From contig NZ_JBQKLI010000010.1 in the NCBI RefSeq assembly GCF_052116305.1, positions 32,655 through 96,654 of the forward strand: a DNA stretch of 64,000 bases, written 5' to 3'. A model generated the notes under the pieces. That model ran no database searches. It saw nothing but the letters and a program-made list of their open reading frames with translations, and was not told the origin of the DNA. Position numbers and translations under genes: made by a program. Below are positions 24,039 to 32,809 of this stretch, in pieces. The stretch comes from JBQKLI01 sp012798975. GTDB taxonomy: Bacteria > Bacillota > Clostridia > Tissierellales > Peptoniphilaceae. How positions within the stretch are numbered: the stretch's first letter is position 1; the number at the start of each line of letters is the position of its first letter.

Positions 24039-26450
24039 ATGGATACTTATAATCCAAATGCTATTGAAAAAAAATGGCAAAAAATTTGGGAGGAAGAGAA
24101 AACCTTCAAAACAGAAATCGATCAAGAAAAAGAGAAATTTTATGCATTAATCGAATTTCCTTATCCTTCAGGCCAAGGTCTGCATGTAGGCCATCCTAGA
24201 CCTTATACTGCTTTAGATATTGTATCTAGAAAAAGAAGATTGCAGGGATATAATGTGCTTTATCCTATAGGCTGGGATGCATTTGGTCTTCCGACGGAAA
24301 ACTATGCGATTAAAAACAAAGTACATCCAAGTATAGTAACTGCGGAAAATATTGCTCATTTTAAAGAACAAATGAAGTCAATCGGGTTTTCTTTTGATTG
24401 GGATCGAGAAATCAATACGACGGATCCGAAGTACTATAAATGGACCCAATGGATATTCCAAAAGCTATTCGAGAAAGGTTTGGCTTATAAGGCAGAGATG
24501 CCTATAAATTGGTGTCCGTCCTGCAAATGCGGTCTAGCCAATGAAGAAGTAGTAGGAGGAGTCTGCGAGCGCTGCGGAGCGGAAGTCGTTCATAAAATTA
24601 AAAGCCAATGGATGCTTAAAATCACAAAATATGCGGATCGTTTAATCGATGATCTAAAGGATGTAGATTATTTAGACAAGATTAAAGCGCAGCAAATTAA
24701 CTGGATTGGACGTTCTTACGGCTGCGAATTGGAATTTCAAGTTGCGGATACAGAGGACTCCTTAACAGTGTATACAACAAGACCGGATACATTATTTGGT
24801 GCTACTTATATGGTAATAGCTGTTGAACACCCTCTATTAGATAAATACCACGACCAAATTGGAAATATGGAAGAGATTCACAGATATCAAAAAGAAGTTT
24901 CTAAAAAATCTGAATTTGAAAGAACAGAGTTGAATAAAGACAAAACAGGCGTTCGAATTGAAGGTCTTGAGGCGGTAAATCCAGCTACAGGCAAGAAAAT
25001 TCCGATCTATGTCTCCGACTATGTATTAATGAGCTACGGGACTGGTGCAATTATGGCGGTTCCAGGTCATGATACAAGAGATTATGAATTCGCGAAAAAA
25101 TTCGATCTTCCTATTGTTCAGGTTGTTGCCGGTGGAGATATCAGCGAAGAAGCCTATACAGATACAGAAACAGGAACCATGATGAATTCGGGATTTTTAG
25201 ATGGTCTTTCTGTAGAAGATGCAAAAATTAAGATGCGCGAGTATTTGGAAGAAAAAGGAATCGGACAGGCGAAAAAGAATTACAAATTAAGAGATTGGGT
25301 ATTTTCGAGACAGCGTTACTGGGGTGAACCAATTCCTCTAATCTATTGCGATGAGTGCGGATGGGTTCCGGTACCGGAAGAAGAGCTTCCTGTTGAGCTT
25401 CCAGATGTTGAAAACTATGAGCCTTCAGATGACGGAGAATCGCCGCTTTCAAAAATAGATTCTTTTGTGAATACAACGTGTCCTGCATGCGGAAAGAAAG
25501 CGAAGAGAGAAACGGATACTATGCCCCAGTGGGCAGGATCTTCATGGTATTTCCTTCGTTATACGGATCCAGATAACGACAAGGCTCTAGCAAGCGAGGA
25601 AGCCTTAGACTATTATACTCCTGTAGATTGGTATAATGGAGGTATGGAGCATACAACCCTTCACCTGCTTTATTCAAGATTTTGGCATAAATTCTTATAT
25701 GATCTTGGTGTTGTACCAACGAAAGAGCCTTATAGGAAAAGAACGAGCCATGGTATGATTCTTGGAAACAATATGGAAAAAATGTCCAAATCTAGAGGAA
25801 ATGTAGTCAATCCAGATGATATTATAAATGATTACGGAGCAGATACTTTAAGAACCTACGAAATGTTCATTGGGGATTTTGAAAAATCTGTACCTTGGAG
25901 CGAAAATGGAGTAAAAGGCTGCCGTAAATTCTTGGAACGTGTGTGGAATGCATCTGCCAATGTTAATAAGGAAAAAGGCTACTCTGCGGATTTAGAAACA
26001 GCAATGCATAAAACCATAAAAAAAGTAGGCCAGGATTTCGAAAATCTGAAATTTAATACAGCTATAGCTCAGCTTATGACTTTATTAAATGATTTTAATA
26101 AAAAGGGAAGCGTTACAGAAGATGAATTTAGAACATACCTTATCCTTTTAAATCCCGTAGCCCCTCATATTACCGAAGAATTATGGCAGTTAAAGGGATA
26201 TCAAGGAAAAATCTCTGATACACAGTGGCCGCTATATGAGGAAGAAAAGACAGTAGATAACGAAATTGATCTGCCGATACAAGTAAACGGCAAACTGAGA
26301 AGTACTATTAGAATCAGCGTTGAAGCCTCTGAAGATGAAATTATGGAAAGAGTAAATAAAGACGAAGCTGTTCTAAAGCATTTAGAAGGCAAAAATATTG
26401 TCAAAAAGATTTATATAAAAGGTAAAATATTTAATATTGTAGTAAAATAG
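24039..26450 (+). CDS. leuS: Leucine--tRNA ligase
   Basis: An 803-residue class I synthetase that charges tRNA-Leu. The HIGH motif is the variant HVGH within PSGQGLHVGHPRPYT (near residue 48); a zinc-ribbon insertion CPSCKCGLANEEVVGGVCERC follows; the CP1 editing domain has TTRPDTLFGATYMV and GTGAIMAVPGHDTRD; and KMSKSRGNVVNPDD is the ATP-loop (near residue 580). Length and order are those of bacterial LeuRS. RBS AGGAGG. Single-gene unit with its own promoter and terminator. Confidence 0.97.
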   Translation: MDTYNPNAIEKKWQKIWEEEKTFKTEIDQEKEKFYALIEFPYPSGQGLHVGHPRPYTALDIVSRKRRLQGYNVLYPIGWDAFGLPTENYAIKNKVHPSIVTAENIAHFKEQMKSIGFSFDWDREINTTDPKYYKWTQWIFQKLFEKGLAYKAEMPINWCPSCKCGLANEEVVGGVCERCGAEVVHKIKSQWMLKITKYADRLIDDLKDVDYLDKIKAQQINWIGRSYGCELEFQVADTEDSLTVYTTRPDTLFGATYMVIAVEHPLLDKYHDQIGNMEEIHRYQKEVSKKSEFERTELNKDKTGVRIEGLEAVNPATGKKIPIYVSDYVLMSYGTGAIMAVPGHDTRDYEFAKKFDLPIVQVVAGGDISEEAYTDTETGTMMNSGFLDGLSVEDAKIKMREYLEEKGIGQAKKNYKLRDWVFSRQRYWGEPIPLIYCDECGWVPVPEEELPVELPDVENYEPSDDGESPLSKIDSFVNTTCPACGKKAKRETDTMPQWAGSSWYFLRYTDPDNDKALASEEALDYYTPVDWYNGGMEHTTLHLLYSRFWHKFLYDLGVVPTKEPYRKRTSHGMILGNNMEKMSKSRGNVVNPDDIINDYGADTLRTYEMFIGDFEKSVPWSENGVKGCRKFLERVWNASANVNKEKGYSADLETAMHKTIKKVGQDFENLKFNTAIAQLMTLLNDFNKKGSVTEDEFRTYLILLNPVAPHITEELWQLKGYQGKISDTQWPLYEEEKTVDNEIDLPIQVNGKLRSTIRISVEASEDEIMERVNKDEAVLKHLEGKNIVKKIYIKGKIFNIVVK

Positions 26451-26452
26451 TT

Positions 26453-26485
26453 AAAAAAGGAACACGTTTCGTGCTCCTTTTTTTT
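26453..26485 (+). terminator. Terminator of leuS
   Basis: AAAAAAGGA-A-CACG pairs with CGTG-C-TCCTTTTTT, one A/C mismatch, three-base loop, then T's. Confidence 0.85.
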
Positions 26486-26550
26486 GTTCTACCCTTGTAG
26501 TATAATAGATGATAGATTGTTTTACACTATCGAAGGAAGGAGCTGAGAAA

Positions 26551-27774
26551 ATGCCTTTTGATGTTCCAAGACTGTTATCAAATGTATTGAATATTGTAGT
26601 AATCAGTTTAGTGTGTCTTCTGATTTATTATTTAATCAATATAGGGAATAAAAAAGTTAACAGAAACAATAGAATTATTCTAGACCTCAGTTCTGTTAAG
26701 AGAACAGCTGTAATTATTGTTTTAGTATTGTTAACATTGTATTTATTTAATCGTTATAAGATATTAATGGATACTGTTGTAACTATAATTATTGCATTAA
26801 TTTTAGCATATTTAATCAATCCTCTTGTAAAGAGATTAGAAAAAAGAGGGATAAAAAGATCATGGGCAATATTAATTGTTTATTTAGGCGTTGTGGCATT
26901 ATTTGCTGTTTTAGGACTGCTGCTGATCCCTCAGACGGTTCGGCAAGTAAAGGATTTTCTGGTTCAGCTGCCGACTTTAATCAATGATACTTTATTATGG
27001 ATCAATAATATAAACGAAAATTTATTTAGCAAGAATGCGATGATGAATACTTTTGCTACTCAAATGACAGAAGAAATGAAAAATTTATTTTTAAATCTGC
27101 AAACCAGAGCGTTAGAAGGATTTACCGGTCTCTCAAATTCTGCTTCAGGGATTATCAGCAATCTCGTTCGAATTGTATTAGCACCGATACTATGTTTTTA
27201 TTTTATATTAGATAAAGAAAGTATAATTCGAAATATAAGCGGTTTAATTCCTATAAAAAGCCGGGATAAAGTCAATAATATTTTTGCAGATATAGACAAT
27301 GTAAACTCAAATTTTGTCCGCGGCAGAATTGTTATGGCGTTTTTTGTAGGGGTTTTAACTACAATTATGCTTTTGATTGTAGGGATAGATTTTGCTCTTG
27401 TCATCGGAATTATTACGTTTGTTGCAGATATTATTCCTTATATCGGTCCATTTTTAGGTTTTTTACCTGCCTTTATTTTAGCTCTTTTAGATAATCCGAT
27501 TAAGGCTGTTTGGGTAGGGATTTTCTTTGTCATTATACAATGGGCAGAGAATAATATTTTAGCGCCACGTGTATTAAGCGCCAGCATAGGGATGAATCCG
27601 ATTCTTATATTATTGAGTTTAGTAATAGGCGGAGGAATGTTTGGAGTTCCCGGAATGGTTTTATCAGTGCCGGTAGTGGCAACTGCAAAAGTTATTTTTA
27701 AACATATTAAGCCGAATTTGAAAGACTTCTTTATTCAAGATGAAGAAGAGGAAGAAACAGATTCGACTCTATAA
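26551..27774 (+). CDS. AI-2E family transporter (PerM/YdiK-type membrane protein)
   Basis: A 407-residue integral membrane protein with about eight hydrophobic segments. The family hallmarks are ALILAYLINPLVKRLEKRG in the N-terminal half and, in the C-terminal half, DIIPYIGPFLGFLP and WVGIFFVIIQWAENNILAPRV. It ends in a Glu-rich cytosolic tail. Members export autoinducer-2 or act as ion/H+ antiporters; the substrate here is unknown. The ATG at 26551 has AAGGAAGGAG eight bases upstream; an in-frame ATG at 26509 lacks an RBS. It is the first gene of a run that continues into alaS 21 bases later. Confidence 0.85.
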   Translation: MPFDVPRLLSNVLNIVVISLVCLLIYYLINIGNKKVNRNNRIILDLSSVKRTAVIIVLVLLTLYLFNRYKILMDTVVTIIIALILAYLINPLVKRLEKRGIKRSWAILIVYLGVVALFAVLGLLLIPQTVRQVKDFLVQLPTLINDTLLWINNINENLFSKNAMMNTFATQMTEEMKNLFLNLQTRALEGFTGLSNSASGIISNLVRIVLAPILCFYFILDKESIIRNISGLIPIKSRDKVNNIFADIDNVNSNFVRGRIVMAFFVGVLTTIMLLIVGIDFALVIGIITFVADIIPYIGPFLGFLPAFILALLDNPIKAVWVGIFFVIIQWAENNILAPRVLSASIGMNPILILLSLVIGGGMFGVPGMVLSVPVVATAKVIFKHIKPNLKDFFIQDEEEEETDSTL

Positions 27775-27795
27775 TTTTGGAGGTTATTTATATAT

Positions 27796-30429
27796 ATGAA
27801 AAATTTGAACATGAACGAAATTAGAAGCGAGTTTTTGAAGTTTTTTGAAGAGAAAGAACATCTAATTCTAAAGTCTTACTCTTTAATTCCTGAACACGAC
27901 AAGAGTTTACTGCTTATTAATGCAGGGATGGCTCCCTTAAAAAGATATTTTACCGGAGAATTTAAAATGGCGAAAGATCGTGCTGCATCTTCTCAAAGAT
28001 GTATACGAACAGGAGATATAGACCAAGTTGGAATTACCCATCGCCACGGTACATTTTTTGAAATGCTGGGAAATTTTTCTTTTGGCGATTATTTCAAACG
28101 AGAAGCTATTACTTGGGCTTGGGAGTTTTTAACTGAAAAAATGGAAATACCAGATGAGCTGTTATGGGCTTCTGTATATCTTGAAGACGATGAGGCCTAT
28201 GATATTTGGAAAAACGAAATTGGTCTTCCAGAAGAAAGAATCGTTCGCTTAGGAAAAGAAGATAACTTTTGGGAATTAGAAGAAGGACCTTGCGGTCCTT
28301 GTTCAGAAATTCATGTTGACAGAGGAGAGGAATTCGGCTGCGGCGATCCTGACTGCAAACCAGGCTGTGATTGTGATCGTTATTTAGAAGTTTGGAACTT
28401 GGTGTTTACACAATTCAACAAAGATGCAAACGGAGAATACCATCCCTTGGAACATAAAAATATCGACACTGGAATGGGACTAGAAAGAATTGCACTGGTT
28501 TTAGAAGGTGCTAACAACATTTTTGAAGTATCTGTGATTAAAAATATTATTGATGCAATAGAAAGAAAAGCAAATATAAAATACGAAGAAGACTCTGTAA
28601 AAGATGTTTCTATACGTATTATTGCCGACCATATCCGAGCAGCTACTTTCTTAATATATGATGGCATTATTCCAAGCAATGAGGGAAGAGGATATGTATT
28701 AAGAAGATTAATCCGAAGAGCATCCCGCCATGGCAAATTTCTCGGTGTTAAAGGTGTATTCTTAACAGAAATATCCAAAGCGGTAATGTCTTCTTATAGC
28801 GGAGAATATCCTGAGTTAACAAGAGATCAGGAAAGGATTTTTAAAATACTGGAAACAGAAGAATTAAAATTCCAAGAAACCCTAGAACAAGGTCTAAAAC
28901 ATTTAGAATCAATCATGGACAGCGAAGAAGGGAACACTATCAGCGGAGAAAATGCTTTCAAATTATATGATACATTTGGCTTTCCTTATGAATTAACAAA
29001 AGAAATCTCAGAAGAAAAAGGCTACACAGTAGACGAAGAAACATTCAAAAAGCTGATGGAAGAACAAAAAACAAGATCTCGAAGCGCTCGAGAAGACGGG
29101 GATAACGAGGCTTGGGAAAAAACAGACAATATTGTAATTAAAGAATTGGATGGAACAGAGTTCTTAGGATACAGCGAGCTTGCTTCATCTGGAAAAATCT
29201 TAAGGATATTTAAAGAAGGCAAAGAGACAGATCGACTTGTTGAGGGAGAAAAGGGTATAATAGTACTAGATCGATCTCCTTTCTATGGCGAAAGCGGAGG
29301 TCAAGTGGGAGATATCGGCTTTTTAAGAGGAGAATTTGGTTTTGCTGAAGTAAGAGATACTCAGAAGAACAAAAATGCTGCAATACTTCATCATGTAGAG
29401 GTTGCTGAGGGATCTTTATCTGTAAAAGACAAAGTAGAAGCAGAAGTCGATATTATGACACGACGGGATACGATGAAAAACCACTCTGCTACCCATTTGT
29501 TAAATAAAGCGTTAAGAGAAGTGTTGGGAGAACATATCAATCAGGCAGGTTCCTATGTAGATTCTAAGAGACTTCGTTTTGACTTAACTCATTTCGAAGG
29601 GATTTCAAAAGAAGATTTAAAAAGAATCGAAGAGATTGTAAACGAACAAATCGCTTTAGGACTTCCCGTTGCTGTTCGAGAAATGAGCTTAGTTGAATCC
29701 CAAGAGGAAGGTGCGATAGGCCTTTTTGAAGACAAATACAAAGATGTAGTTCGTGTAGTAAATATGGGCAATGGATATTCTGTGGAATTGTGCGGAGGTA
29801 CCCATGTCAGCACTACATCTGATATTCAAATGTTGAAAATCATGTCAGAGTCCTCTGTCGCATCAGGTATTCGTAGAATTGAAGCAATTACTGGAAGGGA
29901 AGTTTATAAGCATATGACAAGTTCCGACCGTGTCCTTTCAAATGTCGGTACTTTATTAAAAGCTGCACCAGAAGAACTTGATCGAAGAATTATTGAACTT
30001 CAGAGTGAAAACAAAGGTCTTCAAAAAGAGGTTCATAATTTAAAACAAGAAGAGAGCGCTAAGTCCTTAAACGACGTACTAGACCAGGCTGCTGAATTAT
30101 CCAACGGCAGCAAAGTTGTTGCTTTCCAGTTTGAAGATATGGATATGGATACCATTCGAGGACTTGGAGATAAAATTCGCGATCAGATAGCATCAGGAGT
30201 TATTGTACTTTCGACAGTTAAAGAAGGAAAGCTGAATTTCATTGCTATGGTAACGAAAGATCTTATAGAAAAGGGTGTATTTGCAGGCAATATTGTCAAA
30301 CAAGTTGCACAGATTACTGGCGGAAACGGCGGAGGCAGAAAAGATTTCGCAGCAGCTGGAGGAAAAGATATTTCTAAAGTGGATGAAGCATTAGGACAAG
30401 TTAAAACTATTGTTGAACAGATGTTATAA
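27796..30429 (+). CDS. alaS: Alanine--tRNA ligase
   Basis: An 877-residue class II synthetase with the full bacterial layout: the aminoacylation domain with SSQRCIRTGDIDQVG and THRHGTFFEMLGNFSFGDYF, a zinc-type insertion with CGDPDCKPGCDCDRY, the editing domain with HSATHLLNKALREVLG and the CGGTHV zinc ligands, then the C-Ala region with GGNGGGRKDFAAAGG. It charges tRNA-Ala and clears Ser/Gly errors. RBS GGAGG. No T-box leader. The usual neighbour ireB follows 17 bases later. Confidence 0.97.
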   Translation: MKNLNMNEIRSEFLKFFEEKEHLILKSYSLIPEHDKSLLLINAGMAPLKRYFTGEFKMAKDRAASSQRCIRTGDIDQVGITHRHGTFFEMLGNFSFGDYFKREAITWAWEFLTEKMEIPDELLWASVYLEDDEAYDIWKNEIGLPEERIVRLGKEDNFWELEEGPCGPCSEIHVDRGEEFGCGDPDCKPGCDCDRYLEVWNLVFTQFNKDANGEYHPLEHKNIDTGMGLERIALVLEGANNIFEVSVIKNIIDAIERKANIKYEEDSVKDVSIRIIADHIRAATFLIYDGIIPSNEGRGYVLRRLIRRASRHGKFLGVKGVFLTEISKAVMSSYSGEYPELTRDQERIFKILETEELKFQETLEQGLKHLESIMDSEEGNTISGENAFKLYDTFGFPYELTKEISEEKGYTVDEETFKKLMEEQKTRSRSAREDGDNEAWEKTDNIVIKELDGTEFLGYSELASSGKILRIFKEGKETDRLVEGEKGIIVLDRSPFYGESGGQVGDIGFLRGEFGFAEVRDTQKNKNAAILHHVEVAEGSLSVKDKVEAEVDIMTRRDTMKNHSATHLLNKALREVLGEHINQAGSYVDSKRLRFDLTHFEGISKEDLKRIEEIVNEQIALGLPVAVREMSLVESQEEGAIGLFEDKYKDVVRVVNMGNGYSVELCGGTHVSTTSDIQMLKIMSESSVASGIRRIEAITGREVYKHMTSSDRVLSNVGTLLKAAPEELDRRIIELQSENKGLQKEVHNLKQEESAKSLNDVLDQAAELSNGSKVVAFQFEDMDMDTIRGLGDKIRDQIASGVIVLSTVKEGKLNFIAMVTKDLIEKGVFAGNIVKQVAQITGGNGGGRKDFAAAGGKDISKVDEALGQVKTIVEQML

Positions 30430-30446
30430 TCAGAAGGGAGATTAGA

Positions 30447-30728
30447 ATGGATAAAGATTTTGATAAAAATGAAACGGTCCGCTTTGTGCTTCCGAAAGAA
30501 GAACAAATAGCGATTAAGGATATTCTTGAAAAAGTTTATCAATCTTTGCAGGAAAAAGGCTATGACCCAAAAAATCAGATAATAGGATATATATTGTCTG
30601 GAGATCCGACGTATATTACAAGCTATAACAATGCCAGAAATTTAATTAGACAAGTAGATAGAGACGAATTATTGGAAGAACTTCTAAATTATTATTTAAA
30701 TGATTTAGGTATTATTGAGAAGAAATAA
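30447..30728 (+). CDS. ireB: IreB family regulatory phosphoprotein
   Basis: A 93-residue small helical cytosolic protein of the UPF0297/DUF965 family. The N-terminal DKNETVRFVL region contains the Thr phosphorylated by a PASTA-type Ser/Thr kinase in Enterococcus IreB, where it lowers cephalosporin tolerance; the conserved core is GYDPKNQIIGYILSGDPTYI and NARNLIRQVDRDELLEE. The kinase itself is not in the window. The position just after alaS and before ruvX is conserved across Firmicutes. RBS AAGGGAG. Confidence 0.93.
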   Translation: MDKDFDKNETVRFVLPKEEQIAIKDILEKVYQSLQEKGYDPKNQIIGYILSGDPTYITSYNNARNLIRQVDRDELLEELLNYYLNDLGIIEKK

Positions 30729-31679
30729 ATGAAGAAAAGATTTTTGGGAAAGACCGATATAGAAGTTTCGCCTTTATGTTTCGGGAGTCTTACAATGACT
30801 CCCTTTCAATCGAATCTTACTGTAGAAGAAGGTGCAGAGCTCCTTTGTTATGGATACGATAAAGGTATCAAATTTGTAGATACGGCACAGCTTTATGAAA
30901 ACTATCAGTATATCCGAAAGGCTTTAGATTATATTCCTAGACAAGACTATATTATTAGTTCGAAAACTTATGCGTGGAATGAAGAGCTTGCAGAAAAAGC
31001 GTTAAAAGAAGCTATGGAGAGTTTGGGTACGGATTATATAGATATATTTCTTCTCCATGAGCAGGAATCAGAACATACTATAAAAGGCCATTACGAAGCG
31101 TTAGAGTATCTCATCAAAGCAAAAGAAAAAGGATACATTCGTGCAGTCGGATTATCCACTCACAGAGTAAGTGGTGTCCTTGGAGCGAACAAATATAAAG
31201 AGATTGAAGTTCTTCATCCGATTCTAAATAAAAAAGGATTAGGCATAGCAGATGGAACGGCTGAAGATATGGTAGAGGCCCTTCGTCAGTCAAAAGCTCT
31301 TTCGAAGGGAATCTATAGTATGAAACCTTTAGGAGGAGGTCATTTAATAGCAGAGATAGAAGAAGCCTTTCAATTCTTGAAAAAATGCGAATTTATTGAT
31401 TCTATAGCTGTTGGACTTCAATCTAAAGAGGAAATAGACTGCAATCTTTCTTTATTGGAAAATGGCATATATCCAGAAGTGCTTAAAAGCACATTAAGCC
31501 ATAAAAAAAGAAAACTGATTATTGAAGATTACTGCATCGGGTGCAGAAATTGTGTAAAACGATGCGGTCAAAAGGCTTTATCTCTTGTGGATAATAAAGC
31601 TGTCGTAGACAGCAGCAGATGCGTATTATGCGGTTATTGTGCTACTGTATGCGAAGATTTCTATATAAAGGTGATTTAA
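30729..31679 (+). CDS. Aldo/keto reductase with C-terminal 2x[4Fe-4S] ferredoxin domain
   Basis: A 316-residue protein of the COG1453 type. The N-terminal AKR barrel holds the catalytic tetrad Asp51, Tyr56 (VDTAQLYEN), Lys79 and His110. The last 50 residues are a ferredoxin domain with two CX2CX2CX3C sets (CIGCRNCVKRC and CVLCGYCATVC). It probably reduces a carbonyl substrate with NAD(P)H or ferredoxin electrons; the substrate is unknown. Its ATG comes directly after the ireB stop with no gap, and its stop abuts the ruvX start, so it is embedded in the housekeeping operon. The ireB 3' end supplies a GAGAAG RBS. Confidence 0.88.
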   Translation: MKKRFLGKTDIEVSPLCFGSLTMTPFQSNLTVEEGAELLCYGYDKGIKFVDTAQLYENYQYIRKALDYIPRQDYIISSKTYAWNEELAEKALKEAMESLGTDYIDIFLLHEQESEHTIKGHYEALEYLIKAKEKGYIRAVGLSTHRVSGVLGANKYKEIEVLHPILNKKGLGIADGTAEDMVEALRQSKALSKGIYSMKPLGGGHLIAEIEEAFQFLKKCEFIDSIAVGLQSKEEIDCNLSLLENGIYPEVLKSTLSHKKRKLIIEDYCIGCRNCVKRCGQKALSLVDNKAVVDSSRCVLCGYCATVCEDFYIKVI

Positions 31680-32090
31680 ATGAATAGATACATGGGTTTA
31701 GACGTTGGAGACAAAACCATCGGCGTTGCTATAAGCGATCCGTTTTTTATAACAGCTCAAGGATTGTATACCATAGAAAGAATAGGTATTAAAAAAGATG
31801 TGAAGGAAATCCTGAGCTTAATCGAAAAATATGAGATAACTAGAATTGTGGTAGGACTTCCCAAAAATATGGACAATTCAATAGGACCCCAGAGCGAAAA
31901 AGTTATGGATTTCGTAGAAAAATTGAAAAGAAGAACGAGAGTTGAAGTTGTATTTCATGACGAGCGTCTAACAACGGTATCTGCTGAAAGAATATTAATT
32001 GAAGGCAATGTCAGCAGAAAAGACCGCAAGAAGAAGATCGATACAGTAGCTGCATCTTATATTTTACAAAATTATTTAGACTGTCAATAG
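31680..32090 (+). CDS. ruvX: Pre-16S rRNA nuclease / Holliday-junction resolvase-like protein
   Basis: A 136-residue RNase H-fold nuclease (YqgF). The acidic catalytic residues lie in GLDVGDKTIGVAISD at the N-terminus, the middle has VVGLPKNMDNSIGPQSEKV, and the end has FHDERLTTVSAERILIE with the last catalytic acid. In Escherichia coli it matures the 5' end of 16S rRNA; a Holliday-junction role has been shown for some relatives. Length is typical. Starts at the base after the reductase stop codon. Confidence 0.93.
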   Translation: MNRYMGLDVGDKTIGVAISDPFFITAQGLYTIERIGIKKDVKEILSLIEKYEITRIVVGLPKNMDNSIGPQSEKVMDFVEKLKRRTRVEVVFHDERLTTVSAERILIEGNVSRKDRKKKIDTVAASYILQNYLDCQ

Positions 32091-32101
32091 AGGTGGAAAA
32101 G

Positions 32102-32341
32102 ATGAATCGTTTAGAATTAACGGATGAAAATGGGGAAGTAGAAATTTTTGATCTTTTAGATACATTCGGCATGGACGATGATGATTATGCTGTAATGACA
32201 TCAACTAAAGACGGCGAAAATTATATTTTTAAAATTCAGTACGTAGACAATGAAGTAAATTTTATAGGGATCGAGGATCAAGATGAATTAGATGATGCCT
32301 GTGCGATCTATGAGGAATTAAAAGAAGAAAAAACACAGTAA
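32102..32341 (+). CDS. DUF1292 domain protein (YrzB-like)
   Basis: A 79-residue acidic cytosolic protein. The pattern ELTDENGEVEIFDLLDTFG, then DDDYAVM and ending FIGIEDQDELDDACAIYEEL, is the DUF1292 family found in this place between ruvX and a fur gene in many Firmicutes. The function is not known. The ATG at 32102 is preferred because AGAGGTGG lies just upstream; a GTG at 32093 would have no RBS. It ends 11 bases before the next start. Confidence 0.85.
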   Translation: MNRLELTDENGEVEIFDLLDTFGMDDDDYAVMTSTKDGENYIFKIQYVDNEVNFIGIEDQDELDDACAIYEELKEEKTQ

Positions 32342-32352
32342 TGGAGGTAGTC

Positions 32353-32808
32353 ATGAAATCTGAAAGATTACATGAGTTGCTCATCCAAAATGGCTATAAG
32401 CTTACGAAACAAAGAGAATTGATATTCGAAGTGCTTAATGAAAATAAAGGTACGCATTTAAGCCCTGAAGAAATACATCTTATAGTTAACAAAATGGATA
32501 AAGACATCGGCATAGCGACTGTTTATCGGACTCTTTTATTATTTGAGGAATTAAATATCGCTTATAAATTAGATTTCGATGATAATCGATATAGATATGA
32601 AATAGCAGATGAGGATAAGGAACATCAGCATCATCATCTTATTTGCAATAATTGTGGTAAAGTTCTAGAAGTTAGAGAGAGTCTGTTAGAAGAGATAGAA
32701 AAAGGGCTTTTAAATAAATATGGTTTTGTTGTTCAAGATCATGAACTAAAATTCTATGGATTATGCTCCGAATGTCAAAATCCTGAAGAGGATAAGAAGG
32801 AGATATAA
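32353..32808 (+). CDS. Fur family transcriptional regulator
   Basis: A 151-residue Fur-family protein with the recognition helix IGIATVYRTLLLF, a His-rich EHQHHHLIC metal segment, and the two CXXC pairs ICNNC and LCSEC that bind structural zinc. Its genomic slot before rnj is the one where Clostridia carry their general Fur/PerR homologue, so iron or peroxide sensing is more likely than zinc, but this is inference. The ATG at 32353 is chosen for the GGAGG six bases upstream. An ATG at 32341 overlaps that RBS. It stands one base from the ribonuclease J start. Confidence 0.88.
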   Translation: MKSERLHELLIQNGYKLTKQRELIFEVLNENKGTHLSPEEIHLIVNKMDKDIGIATVYRTLLLFEELNIAYKLDFDDNRYRYEIADEDKEHQHHHLICNNCGKVLEVRESLLEEIEKGLLNKYGFVVQDHELKFYGLCSECQNPEEDKKEI

Positions 32809-32809
32809 A

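Noticed and set aside
32756..32809. Ribonuclease J starting at 32756
   Set aside because: This extends 18 codons into fur without RBS; the GTG at 32810 has AAGGAG and gives the normal length.
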